A stretch of 64,000 nt of DNA from Lobosporangium transversale (taxonomy: Eukaryota; Mortierellomycota; Mortierellomycetes; Mortierellales; Mortierellaceae): the NCBI RefSeq assembly GCF_002105155.1, contig NW_019028996.1:411001-475000 (forward strand). Direction: 5' to 3'. Below are positions 13,204-23,143 of this stretch, one piece after another. Both the position numbers and the translations under genes were made by a program. The notes beneath the pieces were generated by a model that saw only the letters and a program-made list of their open reading frames with translations, did no database searches and had not been told where the DNA came from. How positions within the stretch are numbered: position 1 is the first letter of the stretch; each line of letters begins with the position of its first letter.

Positions 13204-13286
13204 GGTGGGATGGCCGAGTTGGTCTAAGGCGCCGCACTCAAGTTGCGGTCTCGAGAGAGGCGTGGGTTCAAATCCCACTTCCACCA
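13204..13286 (+). tRNA. tRNA-Leu (anticodon CAA)
   Basis: An 83-nt type II tRNA folds by eye. The acceptor stem is GGTGGGA/TTCCACC with discriminator A. The D arm holds an A-box (TGGCCGAGTTGG). The anticodon stem CCGCA/TGCGG has loop CTCAAGT, giving anticodon CAA. A long variable arm, as expected for Leu, is followed by T arm GTGGG-TTCAAAT-CCCAC. There is no intron, although tRNA-Leu(CAA) often has one in fungi. Confidence 0.93.
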
Positions 13287-13289
13287 TCA

Positions 13290-13295
13290 TTTTTT
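13290..13295 (+). terminator. RNA polymerase III terminator of tRNA-Leu
   Basis: Run of six T residues beginning 4 nt after the tRNA 3' end, the standard Pol III stop signal. Confidence 0.75.
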
Positions 13296-13328
13296 CTGGT
13301 ATGCAAGTATATTTTTTCTCGGATTTAT

Positions 13329-13803
13329 CTATTTGGCAGCCCATTACCAAATAGTATGATCAGTTTTGAAAACTTCTCTTTGGCAGCCCAGCTGCCAAAT
13401 AGCGCCCTCATAAAAAATAGTATTTGCACGGTCCCGTGGAAATAAATAAAAAAAATTATAACGGAGTTGTTTCTTTATGGACACGTTGATACCTCGGTGC
13501 TGTAAGCAAAGTCACTCATTTCAAGTCCAATTGTCGTCGCTCCATCCGAAGCCGCTAACAGGCATCGAAGCGCAACTTATTCATTTGGGTTTTACTCTTT
13601 CTGACAAACACTAATATTTGTAATTACATGGTGAGTGCAACAAGGCGTAGTGTGTGGCCAATCAACCTTTTCAAATTAGTTTTGCAAAACATTATTTGGC
13701 AGCCCAGCTGCCATCTAAGTGTGTGAAGTTCGGTGGCAGCCCCAAAAAATAGGTTGCCAAATAATGGCAAAAATTACTATATTTGATATGGGCTGCCAAA
13801 TAG
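13329..13803. mobile_element. 475-bp terminal-inverted-repeat element (MITE-like)
   Basis: The ends are a perfect 16-bp inverted repeat: CTATTTGGCAGCCCAT at 13329-13344 and its reverse complement at 13788-13803. The same end motif recurs internally near 13380 and 13690, where TTTGGCAGC is followed after 3 nt by its mirror GCTGCCAAA, and near 13745 in decayed form. No ORF is present. No convincing target duplication was found (an AT pair at most). It lies 42 bp downstream of the tRNA-Leu gene. Confidence 0.65.
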
Positions 13804-13839
13804 ATTAATCCTTTTTTCTCTTTCATTTTGGAATGGACG

Positions 13840-13871
<32 letters not shown>

Positions 13872-15077
13872 TGGTTTTCAAAGTGTTTGACTCTTAGAAC
13901 CCACAGTATCTCGAGGATACCTCGACCTCCTGGAAGAACTTCTGACATATCCATGAATCAGGTACTTATATGAGATTGCATTCCTGGGCGGTACCGTAGA
14001 CCCTCATATCCCTCTTGCATCTCTGGATTCATCACCTGGGTTCTGGAGCTTGCTCAATCAGATCTCAGGGTTGGCAAAACTACTTTTGTTTCAAGTGCTA
14101 CTGGCACTCTTTTTTACAATACTACCTGGGAAAATTTGCCTATCAAAGACTATAGGCTTTAACTTACCATGATTTTAATATTCACACTTTTAATAATATT
14201 CATACTTTTAAATAGGAGTCAAACCAATGGCCTTAATGTAGTTGGATCTGCAGATTTGGATGAGAACGTTACCTTAAGGGCTTGATTTTGATGCTGTATT
14301 TGACTGCAAGGCAGCCAACGATAGATGCGGGCTCTCGATGATACCACAGAAGTTGCCTTCAGTCTCATAGCTGTATTTGGGTGATCACTAAATTTACCTT
14401 TTACATGAGCCAGTGCCTAATTGTTTTCAACAGTCTGATCAACGTTCGCTTGAAAGAGTACGTTATGAAGGCTACACAGTCTTGTGTAAAAAAGAGAGAA
14501 AGGCATAGCCTTGAGGCAAGGTATTGAAAAGCTTTAAAAGACACTGAGAAGTATAATTAGAAAAATAGGTATTTTAGAGTGCATAATAATTGAAGAAGAT
14601 AGGAATTGATTATATGGTGTAGGCAAATAGTCCTCATCACACTCGGAAGCATCCAAAGATAAATGAGTTGAGTGGACAAGACCAAGATCTACGCATGTCA
14701 TCCGTTCCTGCATATGCGCACCTCGGCAGTATGCGGCCATATGGCCACACGAGCAGAGAAAGTGAGAGTGTGGGTGACACAAAGTGCATCGCCCGCCCAT
14801 GAGAGGATCTGCAAACTGCATTACATGTCTAAAAATAGGAATCCAGCTGGTCTGAGTCTCGATAAAATGGGGCAAGCCACTCTGTCCACCCACACATTCT
14901 TTTCTCTCTTCATCAACATCCCCTTACCTTTCACAATCTGTGAATTTCATCATCTTAAATTCTCCCTTTTCATCTAATCTTTCATTTTCTTTTTTATCTT
15001 ACGCCTCATACCTTTTTTTTTTTTTTTTTTTTTTTTTTCCGCTATATAATCCTCCTTTCTTTCGTCTTTAGATTCTA
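13804..15077. other. Intergenic / degraded repeat DNA
   Basis: Starts with a roughly 29-nt A run (13839-13867). The following 600 bp give broken frames with no recognisable domain, and may be old transposon sequence. The last 150 bp before 15078 are pyrimidine-rich with a roughly 30-nt T run (about 15008-15037), a likely core promoter for the downstream gene. Confidence 0.4.
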
Positions 15078-15926
15078 ATGCGTTTCTCATCATCATCATC
15101 ATTGCTGGGTGCAACTGCATTGGCAGCTCTCGCCATCTCTTCCGCACAAGTTCAAGATACTCCTGTGGCTCCTCCTCACAACACAGATTATGTTGACATT
15201 GTGTACTTGAACGACGGCAACGGCCCGATCGGGACTGAACATGTCCCCTTCAACACTTGCTTTGCCTCTGAGTTGGCCTTTTCAAAATACTCGTTCCTTA
15301 ACTTTGCACCCAATAATGCCACTATCAACTTCTATACAGATTCCAATTGTCAAAATTTCACATTTGGTCTTGATGGATACTATGGTGGCTATCCGGGCGC
15401 GGCCCGTTCCTTCAAGTGGGTTGGCTGGTCCACAGATTCACTTGGAGAAATCTTTAACAAGGCTCCTATTCAAGGTCAAGGCGATGCCGCTACAGGAGGA
15501 AATGGCGGTACACAAGCACCTCCTGGTGGAGTGAACCCTAACGGAGGTACTCCACCACCTGCCCCCGCTCCTAACACAGGCAACAAGGATCAAACTGGAG
15601 ATAACAACGGCACCAACAATGCAGACGATTCGACGTCAGGCTCATCATCTTCAACATTCTTTGGAGGCGTGGTAGGAAGTGTGATCGTTTTGTCTGCTGG
15701 CGGTATCATTTTTTGGAAGACAGCAGGAAAGAAATTGGTGGAGGACAAGGGGAAGGGTGTTTTGCCTTATAACAGGGTTGGCCGCGATGGTGATATCCTC
15801 TTGACTAGCAATAATCGAGGCCATGGTTCATTCGAGATTGGAGATGAGGATGACGATGATGAGGTTGACAGCCGTCCGCAGCGTTCGGGACGCCAGGAGC
15901 GTTACCGTGATGATGACCATGCTTAA
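15078..15926 (+). CDS. Secreted / single-pass type I membrane protein, unknown function
   Basis: Intronless, 282 aa. A signal peptide is visible at residues 1-23 (Ser-rich start, hydrophobic LLGATALAALAIS, cut before QVQD). An ectodomain of about 110 residues has Cys and Asn-X-Thr sites (for example NNAT, NFT). A Gly/Pro/Asn/Thr-rich stalk (about 130-195) leads to one hydrophobic segment (about 197-216), a Lys-rich stop-transfer and an acidic then basic cytoplasmic tail (DDDDE and RPQRSGRQERYR). The layout resembles fungal cell-wall or surface-sensor proteins. I do not recognise the ectodomain family. Confidence 0.8.
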   Translation: MRFSSSSSLLGATALAALAISSAQVQDTPVAPPHNTDYVDIVYLNDGNGPIGTEHVPFNTCFASELAFSKYSFLNFAPNNATINFYTDSNCQNFTFGLDGYYGGYPGAARSFKWVGWSTDSLGEIFNKAPIQGQGDAATGGNGGTQAPPGGVNPNGGTPPPAPAPNTGNKDQTGDNNGTNNADDSTSGSSSSTFFGGVVGSVIVLSAGGIIFWKTAGKKLVEDKGKGVLPYNRVGRDGDILLTSNNRGHGSFEIGDEDDDDEVDSRPQRSGRQERYRDDDHA

Positions 15927-16326
15927 TAACTTATTAATAAATAAGTAATCATAAATAGTAGTATGAACCAAACAAGAACGGAAGAAAAATACACATTTAT
16001 ATTTATTCGTTGATGTTTGAGGTGCAGACTGAAAAAAAATGACATAAAATACAAAAAATGCATACAAATATATAAATGTACTTACGCATCCTAAGTTTCT
16101 TTTTTTGCCAGATCATAAAAATGGAAGTAAATGGATAGATAAAAAAAGTCCGATGCAGGACTTTTTTTTTTTTTGGCTCACGAATCAATCTGTACAGAAT
16201 TATACTACAATTTTCATTTTATTTACAAATATTTATAATTCGCCTGCCCTTCATCTACATCATATGTCTGTTTCGTGTTATAGTTTTCTCTCTTGGCAGC
16301 GTGATGATTGTGGCGGTAGTTATTCT
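15927..16326. other. Convergent intergenic region
   Basis: About 400 bp between two convergent genes. A/T-rich, with short A and T runs (for example 16160-16173). No gene seen. Confidence 0.5.
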
Positions 16327-18084
16327 TTAAGCACAGGCTCCGGGAACGGTGTTCTTGAGATTAACAGTGTAATCGAGCTCACGCTTGAGAGATGAACAGA
16401 AGTCATCCATATGCAAGTCATTGGCGTCCTTGCCGAAGGGGTTCTCGATTTCACGACCGATGGCTTCGACACCAAAGAGTGTGAACGAGACTAAACACAT
16501 CAATGGAACTGTCAACCAGCCAAGAGCACTGATGAAGGTGAAAGGCAAGGCCAGACAGTAAAGATAAACAACTTGACGACTATTTTGAAGTAAGGTGGTA
16601 AATCAAACAAATTAGAATGTTCATTAGTTTAGAGAAAACTGAAATAAAACAGACAGTGACAAAGGAATTTCAATAAGATATTGACTTACAGATGAATGCT
16701 GTAGGCCAATGGAATGGGTGTGTAAACGATTCGTTCCATGTTTGTAAAGATGTCTACCATCGAGTTGATCGATGACAGCAAGTTTCCGATCAATGAGCTT
16801 TCGATCCTGCCTGCACGAGATTCAGTGATGACCCAGAGCGACAGCCCATGTGCAATCTCCAATGGTAATGACATCTGCCCATCCTCATTGCCTGCTACAA
16901 TATTCCAGGGTTCGGCGTCCTGTAGACGGTGGCGATCTCCTATGGCCTTGTCCTGGTAGGGCTTGAGTTCAACGTTTTCGTTGGCACAGGGTTCAAAATC
17001 TTCGGGTAACAAATTCTTGAGATCGTGGTGGCGAATGCCAAATTCTTGACGCAGATGGTGCTTGACTGAGACAGCAAATGCCAGCAATAGACGGATGACC
17101 AAGATCTTTTCGTGATCATCATCGAGATGTCGCTGTTGCTGTGGGCTGTTACCAATATCAATCAGTGTGGCGCTAGAGGCATTCTCTGTGCGACTTGTTG
17201 CGGTGTTTCCATGACAATGGCCATTATGGCTGCTGCTGCGAACAGAGTTTGTGGACTTTTTAGAGTTGGTACGGCCGAACAAATGGTAGTCTCGGAGGCG
17301 GACAGTACCGCCTGGAGAAACAAGGGTTTCATGACGATTCTCTTTCATGCCAACCCAGATCATTCGTGAGAAGTTGCGGATCTGGACATCAAGACTAGCC
17401 CACAGTTTGCGGCCTTCCCAGTATCGATCATAGGCTGTGTTGGTTCGGAAGGCTAAGATAAGACCCACGACGACAGACAACGCAGGGACTTTTTTTTTGT
17501 AATGAGAAGAGTTTAGTAACTTGTATACTCAAAGAAGTACAGGTTCATTTTGTCCAAGGTAAATACTATTAATGAGGGCGCAAAGGGACCTTACCAATCA
17601 TGTTGGGAATATTTAAGGAACCGTCAAAGAACTTTGAGTTTTCAAGGAAAATGACAAAGTAACTGAAGGAGGTGATGACAACCACATCCTTAATCACCGA
17701 GGGAATAACAGATCCGCGAAAACGAAGAGTATCTAGTTTTGAAAGAAAAGATCGGTTTAGTTTTTGTGTCATGTAACAGAGCATTTCACAAGATTTTTTT
17801 GGACAAAATTGGACAAAAAAAGCCATACGCGATACGCGATTTGACATTTGACACAACACAAATGAACACAGGCACAACAGATCTTCCCAAAAAAATAAAA
17901 ATAAAAAACCAGGTTTGATGCAGCCTTCCTTCAATTCTGCTGCGGTAGGTTATATTTTATAACAAGCAAAAAGTATTGATATGAGAATACAGAAAAAAAA
18001 AAACGAATACGAATCCATACCTGGGTATGTCCACAATGACCTGCGGTAATACTCAGCAGGACGCTTGAAGTATGTGCCGTGCAT
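16327..18084 (-). CDS. Bestrophin-like / UPF0187 family anion channel
   Basis: Four exons: 18021..18084, 17595..17732, 16690..17488 and 16327..16579, giving 417 aa. All introns are GT-AG and frame is kept at every junction. Family hallmarks are the N-terminal RGSVIPSVIKDVV segment, then LSVVVGLILAFRTNTAYDRY followed by WEGRKLWASLD, and a C-terminal half containing FTFISALGWLTVPLM and a FGVEAIGREIENPFG motif. In this family the RTNTAYDRYWEGR and E-IENPFG motifs are the most conserved. A Ser/His/Asn-rich insertion of about 50 residues lies between the membrane segments. The start at 18084 is chosen because MHGTYFKRPAEYYRRSLWTYPG fits the family; the frame is open further upstream. The expected product is a membrane pentamer conducting chloride or other anions; specificity cannot be read. 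Confidence 0.88.
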
Positions 18085-18195
18085 AGTGAATAAATGAGTA
18101 GACGAATAAGTGTAGATAAGAGGAGAGTAAACGAAGTGGTGTATCAGAGGTATGAGGAGTATCAGAGAAAGAAGACAAGGGCGGTGGAAGAGCAA

Positions 18196-18452
18196 AGGAA
18201 AAAGAAGAAGAGAAAAAAAAAAAGAGGAAGTTGAGGCGATTTATAAAGGTTTTCTCTTAAAAAAAAAGAAAGTTGGTTTCCTGAGCAAGGATGTTTCCTA
18301 TATGCTGTTAAGAAGAGGGGCGTTTGAAAAATAAAAGAGGAATGCCTTACTCCTAACAGTTTTATTGAAGGGAAGGAGGCGAACCAAGGATGGGAATAAA
18401 GACTAGCTCACCCGCTGTCTTTTTTTGCCTCCTTGTCTCTTTGATAGCAATC

Positions 18453-18487
<35 letters not shown>

Positions 18488-19984
18488 TGATACACTTTAA
18501 GCACCTTTACGCGCCCTCAATGTTTATTTTATTTTTTCTTGTTTGATCGAATTGGTTTTGCTTCGCCCGTGGCAACTAGATCAATATTATTCCCGCTAAG
18601 CTTTTGCCTGCGCCGTATTTTGCATATCCAAACTTCAGTTTAGCAACAGACAGCCCAAATCTTGTTTAATATTTTTTTTGTGTAATAGAGTATTATTGCA
18701 CTGCCTTTTGAGGATAGAATATGCATGACATGTGCATAATTATATATAAAATACCCTCCAGTCTACATGCTGGATGGCCCCGCCTCTAATGATGCCGGAA
18801 GCGTAAAAAAAAGTTCTGCTTATGCTAAAAAAAGAGGAAAATAAATAAATAAATAAATAAAGACAGAGGGTTGATAATTGCCATTTTGGCCATCTCTTTT
18901 TTCTTCTGTCACTTTGGTTCATTAGCATGGCAGATGTAAACTAAAATGCATTGAAAGGATAATAGTATTCGAAAACTCGGCTTACAAACATGTAAGACAA
19001 TGATCGAACAGTGCAGAGTCAATACCACCGCTCTGCACATCGTTTTTTTTTGTTGATATCACAGAAGTATACACATGTACTCTGGATGTGGTGAGACAAA
19101 AAAAAGTGTCTGCAAGCACTTTTCCCAAGCATCTTCCTTAGCATTATTCGATTCAGGTACATCCAAGCATAGGAGAAGGAAAGACAAGTTGGTGTGATCT
19201 GGATTACGGAAAATAATAATAATGCACAGGCACCAATTATTTCTTTGTATTCATTCACTTCACTAAAGACACAGCAACTAGCATGTTAATGTCAGACGAG
19301 CGAGGGCAAATCAGAGAGGAAAAACAAACGATGTTTTTTTTTTTTTTTTTTTTTTTTTTTCTTTTTCGCGTCATATAGAGAGTCAGGACTTAGTTTATGC
19401 TATCTTGGCAGTTATTAGGTTTATTCATTTAAATATTTGTATATAATTAATAATAGTATTATGATAGAGAAGAAAAGTAAAGATAGGAGAAAACGGCGAT
19501 TCCAGACAGATCTGTCTATTAATCAATCTGTCTAATCGTTGTCATCTCAACTTGGGATAGGGACTAGCATACTTTGTTGTTATTGTGCTGGAAAAAAAAA
19601 AGGCCAAAGATACCTTTGGCAGGGCAACTTTCTACGATACGATGGGTCTTGCTGTCATCGCTTGATTGTTTCTAAAAGAGTCCCCCTGTCAGTTTTGAGA
19701 TGTAGTTGTACGTCGCATATGTGGTCAAAAGAATGCCAACCATCACAACAGAGTCTAATATACAACGTTAGCAGAGAGAAAGAGAACAGCGTGAGATATA
19801 GTAAACAATAGCCAGGATGAATCCAAGTTCAGAAGCACACTGTTGTTTGATGTTGTACGAACAAAGTGAAAAAGGCCTTTGCTCATTCACAGCACATATC
19901 CACTTGTGAGTTTTGTGGTTTTTTTTTTTTTTTTTTTTTCATCACTTCATCATCACTTCATCATCTTGTCTTCTGGTTAACTAC
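18196..19984. other. Long intergenic region with homopolymers
   Basis: T runs of about 33, 27 and 21 nt (near 18452-18484, 19334-19360 and 19920-19939), A/T-rich DNA and a few short frames. A Cys-rich 90-codon frame at 19539-19811 has no family I know and probably belongs to the degraded element that follows. No confident gene. Confidence 0.4.
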
Positions 19985-22400
19985 AGGATCAACAAAATGA
20001 ACTACGTACTAAAGACAGCCTTCTCCCATGGTTCGAGCATATACAGTCCAGTGGTGACTTCATAGCTGTAGTTGAGTTGTTTGACATAGCTTCGGAGACC
20101 CATGATGCTGATCTGGATGAGATTGTTGTTTAAATAGTTGAGCGTAAAAATGATGATGAATAAAAAAAAGGATTAGCGGCTGAACTCATTACCCTTTCAG
20201 AACTCTGCGCTTCCCAGTGACTGTTCTCCACAATACCCTCTTCAGAACATGATCTGGAAGTATATATCATCTGGATCCTTTCGATCTCTATTGCTGCAGT
20301 TTCGTTCCCATTTATTCATTGATTAGGCTTCAATGAACAAAGAGGGACCAAAGAGTAGATTAACCAAAACTGTCAAGAAGTTGGGCCATCGAATAAAATC
20401 ATTACAGATGCTTTTTCGAGCAAATCCGAGAAGGACATCCCTGTTGTGAGTACTATGACATTGACTGGAAACTTACTACGGCCTCCAAGGGAAACGTTGA
20501 TCTCCCTTCACTCGAAGACGGCGCTAGCCCACCCGTCCCTAGCGAAGGCATCGATGCTATTGCGCGACTTGAAAAATAAGTGCTTGGTGAGTTTCTTGCT
20601 GCTCGCAACCAATATGCACCGGAATATCCCGTCACCGAGAATCAATGCCGAATCTTGACTTCATCCATTCATAAAAAGATATCATTGCATGTCATGATAC
20701 CAACATGTGCATTTGAGAACAATCACAGACACCTTCGAACATTCCTGCTTGACTCTTTCGATGATATCAAAGCTGATCAGGATCAGAATGAAGGTAAGCT
20801 GCTCAAGTACATTGATTCAGGTGTATACTCAAGAAGCAGAAGCATTCGATGTCTCAGAAGCTCGAAACTTAAAGACATGGTCAGACATTTCGTCCGTGCC
20901 CCATGGCACCAGGCATATATGGATGCATTGGATGGAGAACTTTTCATCACCAATGTTCGGTCTGATAGTACCAAAGTGGTATATCAGACTGTGGCTAACA
21001 GACGCTCACAACGCCAGCTCAATCAGATAACACAATCATCAACAACACCTGGAGATATGACGCAAACCTTCCAGTTGTCCTTATCTCATGTTGTTGCTGA
21101 TGCTGTCAAGGTATATTTGCGCAGTACAAGTATGCAAGCCAGTATAAGATGATGGAATACAGTGGCGGTATGATTTTCAAGCTGAGACGAGATCGTGCAG
21201 GTCAGTGTGATGTGTGTAAACGGATCCATGACAGAGACAATGCATTTTTGAAGCTTAGGATAGCCGGCAGGATTTACCTACACTATCATCGCTCAGAGGA
21301 TACCAGAAACTGCCGTGGAGATAGGCAGACTCGACTTTTGTCAGACTATAGAGGCCATGGCCAGACTCCCATTAGGAGACCCTTCTACTATATTGAATGC
21401 AGACACCACTTACAATGAGCGTTATGTCAAGCATACTTATCTATCGCCTCCCAAACGCAGCCATCGCGAGTTCAATATAGTGCAGAAACAACCCCCCAGT
21501 TTGATGATTCGATCTGATATAGGTACATTAAAAACAGTATTGGAAGAGCAACCCGTCAAGGCAGATAAGGGATCCAAATTCGTTGCAATCACATGCAGAC
21601 GAACGTTAGCCGATATGCTTACAGTGCGCCTCGTGTTCACTGACTACCGAGACATCAAGGGCAAGCAAGGCACAGGATGGTGACCAGGTAATGATGTATG
21701 AGACAGAAGAGTTGTTGAAGCTTAAAGTGTTAGACTTGTTGTAGGATCGCAAGCGTATCTGGATATTGAGCACACATAGCGCTGAAAATACTGAGTCACT
21801 ACAACAAATGCTCCAGGAAAAAGGTTTTCGTGGGATGTGCGTGACCAAGAATACATCGGAAGTTGACAAGCACAACATAGTCAAGAATAACAACAGCCAC
21901 ATGGCTAACCTTGACTACTTTATCCATGCTCCCAGTATCTCGATGGGTATTGATTACAATGTTGGGAATCGTGTAAACTATGTTATAGGATTCTTCAGCA
22001 CTCATAGTAAAGTCAATATGGAGACATGTGGACAGATGATGCGGTGTGTCAGGCATGTCAAGTCCAACACAACCTGGCTCACCTCGATAGAGCCACAAAC
22101 AATCTACTAACTTCAGTCCAAGGTGTCCGTAATTAGATCATCAACTAGTACAGCATTATGAAAAGTGGAAAAAGAGGGTTTTTAGGACAAATTACATGCT
22201 AGCTATAGAGAAGGCCTCACGCTATTTGAGCATGACTTCTACAACCAACTGACAGCAATGAGTACCAGGCTGCATATGAGAAGCTCTCCAGCATCAAAGT
22301 CAAACTAAACCATGGTTGAGGTTTACTAGGGCTACAGGAGGCATTTTTATCTGCAGCTATTGTGCAGCCCAACATATTAGATACCGCAGATGAGACCATG
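19985..22400 (+). pseudogene. Degenerate PrimPol / zinc / superfamily-2 helicase (replication origin-binding type) of a mobile element
   Basis: Several shifted frames read as one multidomain replication protein. Near 20431-20466 a primase-like CEYYDIDW motif (DID at 20457-20465) occurs, followed by KKISLHVMIPT (about 20670-20702) and by YSRSRSIRCLRSSKLKD (about 20827-20877), like the conserved blocks of archaeo-eukaryotic primases. At about 21206-21250 a zinc-type CDVCKRIHDRDNAF appears. The helicase part has a decayed Walker A (DIGTLKT, losing the GxGKT glycine, near 21515) and later motifs LSTHSAENTESL and GIDYNVGN near 21770-21970, then GQMMRCVRH. Stops and frameshifts mean it is dead. The domain set recalls giant-virus-like origin-binding helicase/primase proteins that multiply in some Mucoromycota genomes. 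That link is from family knowledge, not a search. Confidence 0.6.
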
Positions 22401-22402
22401 AC

Positions 22403-22500
22403 CAGTGCTCCTATTCGAACTGAAATTTTGTCAATTATGATGTTTCAGATTAAAAAAATAAATATCAATTGACAAAATTTCAGTTCGAATAGGAGCACTG
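22403..22500. mobile_element. 98-bp hAT-type foldback MITE with 8-bp target duplication
   Basis: Perfect 34-bp inverted repeats (22403-22436 and 22467-22500) start with CAGTGCTCC and flank a 30-nt A/T-rich spacer. Immediately outside lie identical 8-bp direct repeats ACCATGAC (22395-22402 and 22501-22508). An 8-bp target site duplication plus a CAGTG terminus is the hAT superfamily signature. Removing the element and one duplication copy joins the upstream frame ...DTADETMT to the downstream ETMHEGYEVARI in the same frame, so the insertion interrupted coding sequence. Confidence 0.9.
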
Positions 22501-22503
22501 ACC

Positions 22504-22803
22504 ATGACAGAGACAATGCACGAAGGGTACGAGGTTGCTAGAATATTAGACCGCCATGAAGATGACAATGACATGGAGTTTTTGGTTCAATGGAAAGGCT
22601 TTGAGGTTTCTGAGGCAACATGGGCAACTCTGCACCATTTCAACTACAAACAGTGCGTCCAAGACCAAAATCAACTTCTAGGGACTGGTTTTATGCATTT
22701 TCAAAAAATACCACGTTGCGCACGGACCAGACTGGTGGGTAGAGCGTCCTTTTTGTTACAAGTCTACTCACCGGATAAACATTTCACCGAGGTGGAACAA
22801 TGA
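22504..22803 (+). pseudogene. Chromodomain fragment, C-terminal part of the disrupted element ORF
   Basis: The frame reads YEVARILDRHEDDNDMEF followed by LVQWKGFEVSEATWATLHHF, a clear chromodomain of about 45 residues (aromatic cage positions Y, W and a following W are present). Chromodomains guide transposons to chromatin by reading methylated histone tails. It is in frame with the upstream segment once the hAT MITE is removed, apart from one upstream TGA (about 22316). It therefore looks like the C terminus of the same multidomain protein rather than a separate gene. A chromovirus integrase tail is the alternative, but no integrase is seen nearby. Confidence 0.65.
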
Positions 22804-23143
22804 AACGGATTCACAATTTTGAACAGAACAACTCTCATAGCTATGAATGAATGGACACTTGAGTGGATCGACAATAGCAATTGAAATAACACCTTTTGTG
22901 ATGCAGATGGCCTGCCAGGCACTGGCATCGTTTCAGCAAATGGAACATGCTCAAGCAGTGTGGCATTTTTTTAAAAAAGCAAACTTTATGAAGGATTTAG
23001 ACTCGGGGCAATGCTGAAATACGTATAATTTATCGCTACTAATCTAGACATTTATGCCACCCGTCCACTTGCATACGTCTTTACTGAGAGGTCAGTAAGC
23101 TACCTGGGATGTGCGTTCTTTGGGACCGATACACCTGTGCTGA
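22804..23143. other. Short intergenic stretch
   Basis: No readable gene or terminal repeat between the chromodomain relic and the CRN pseudogene. Confidence 0.4.
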
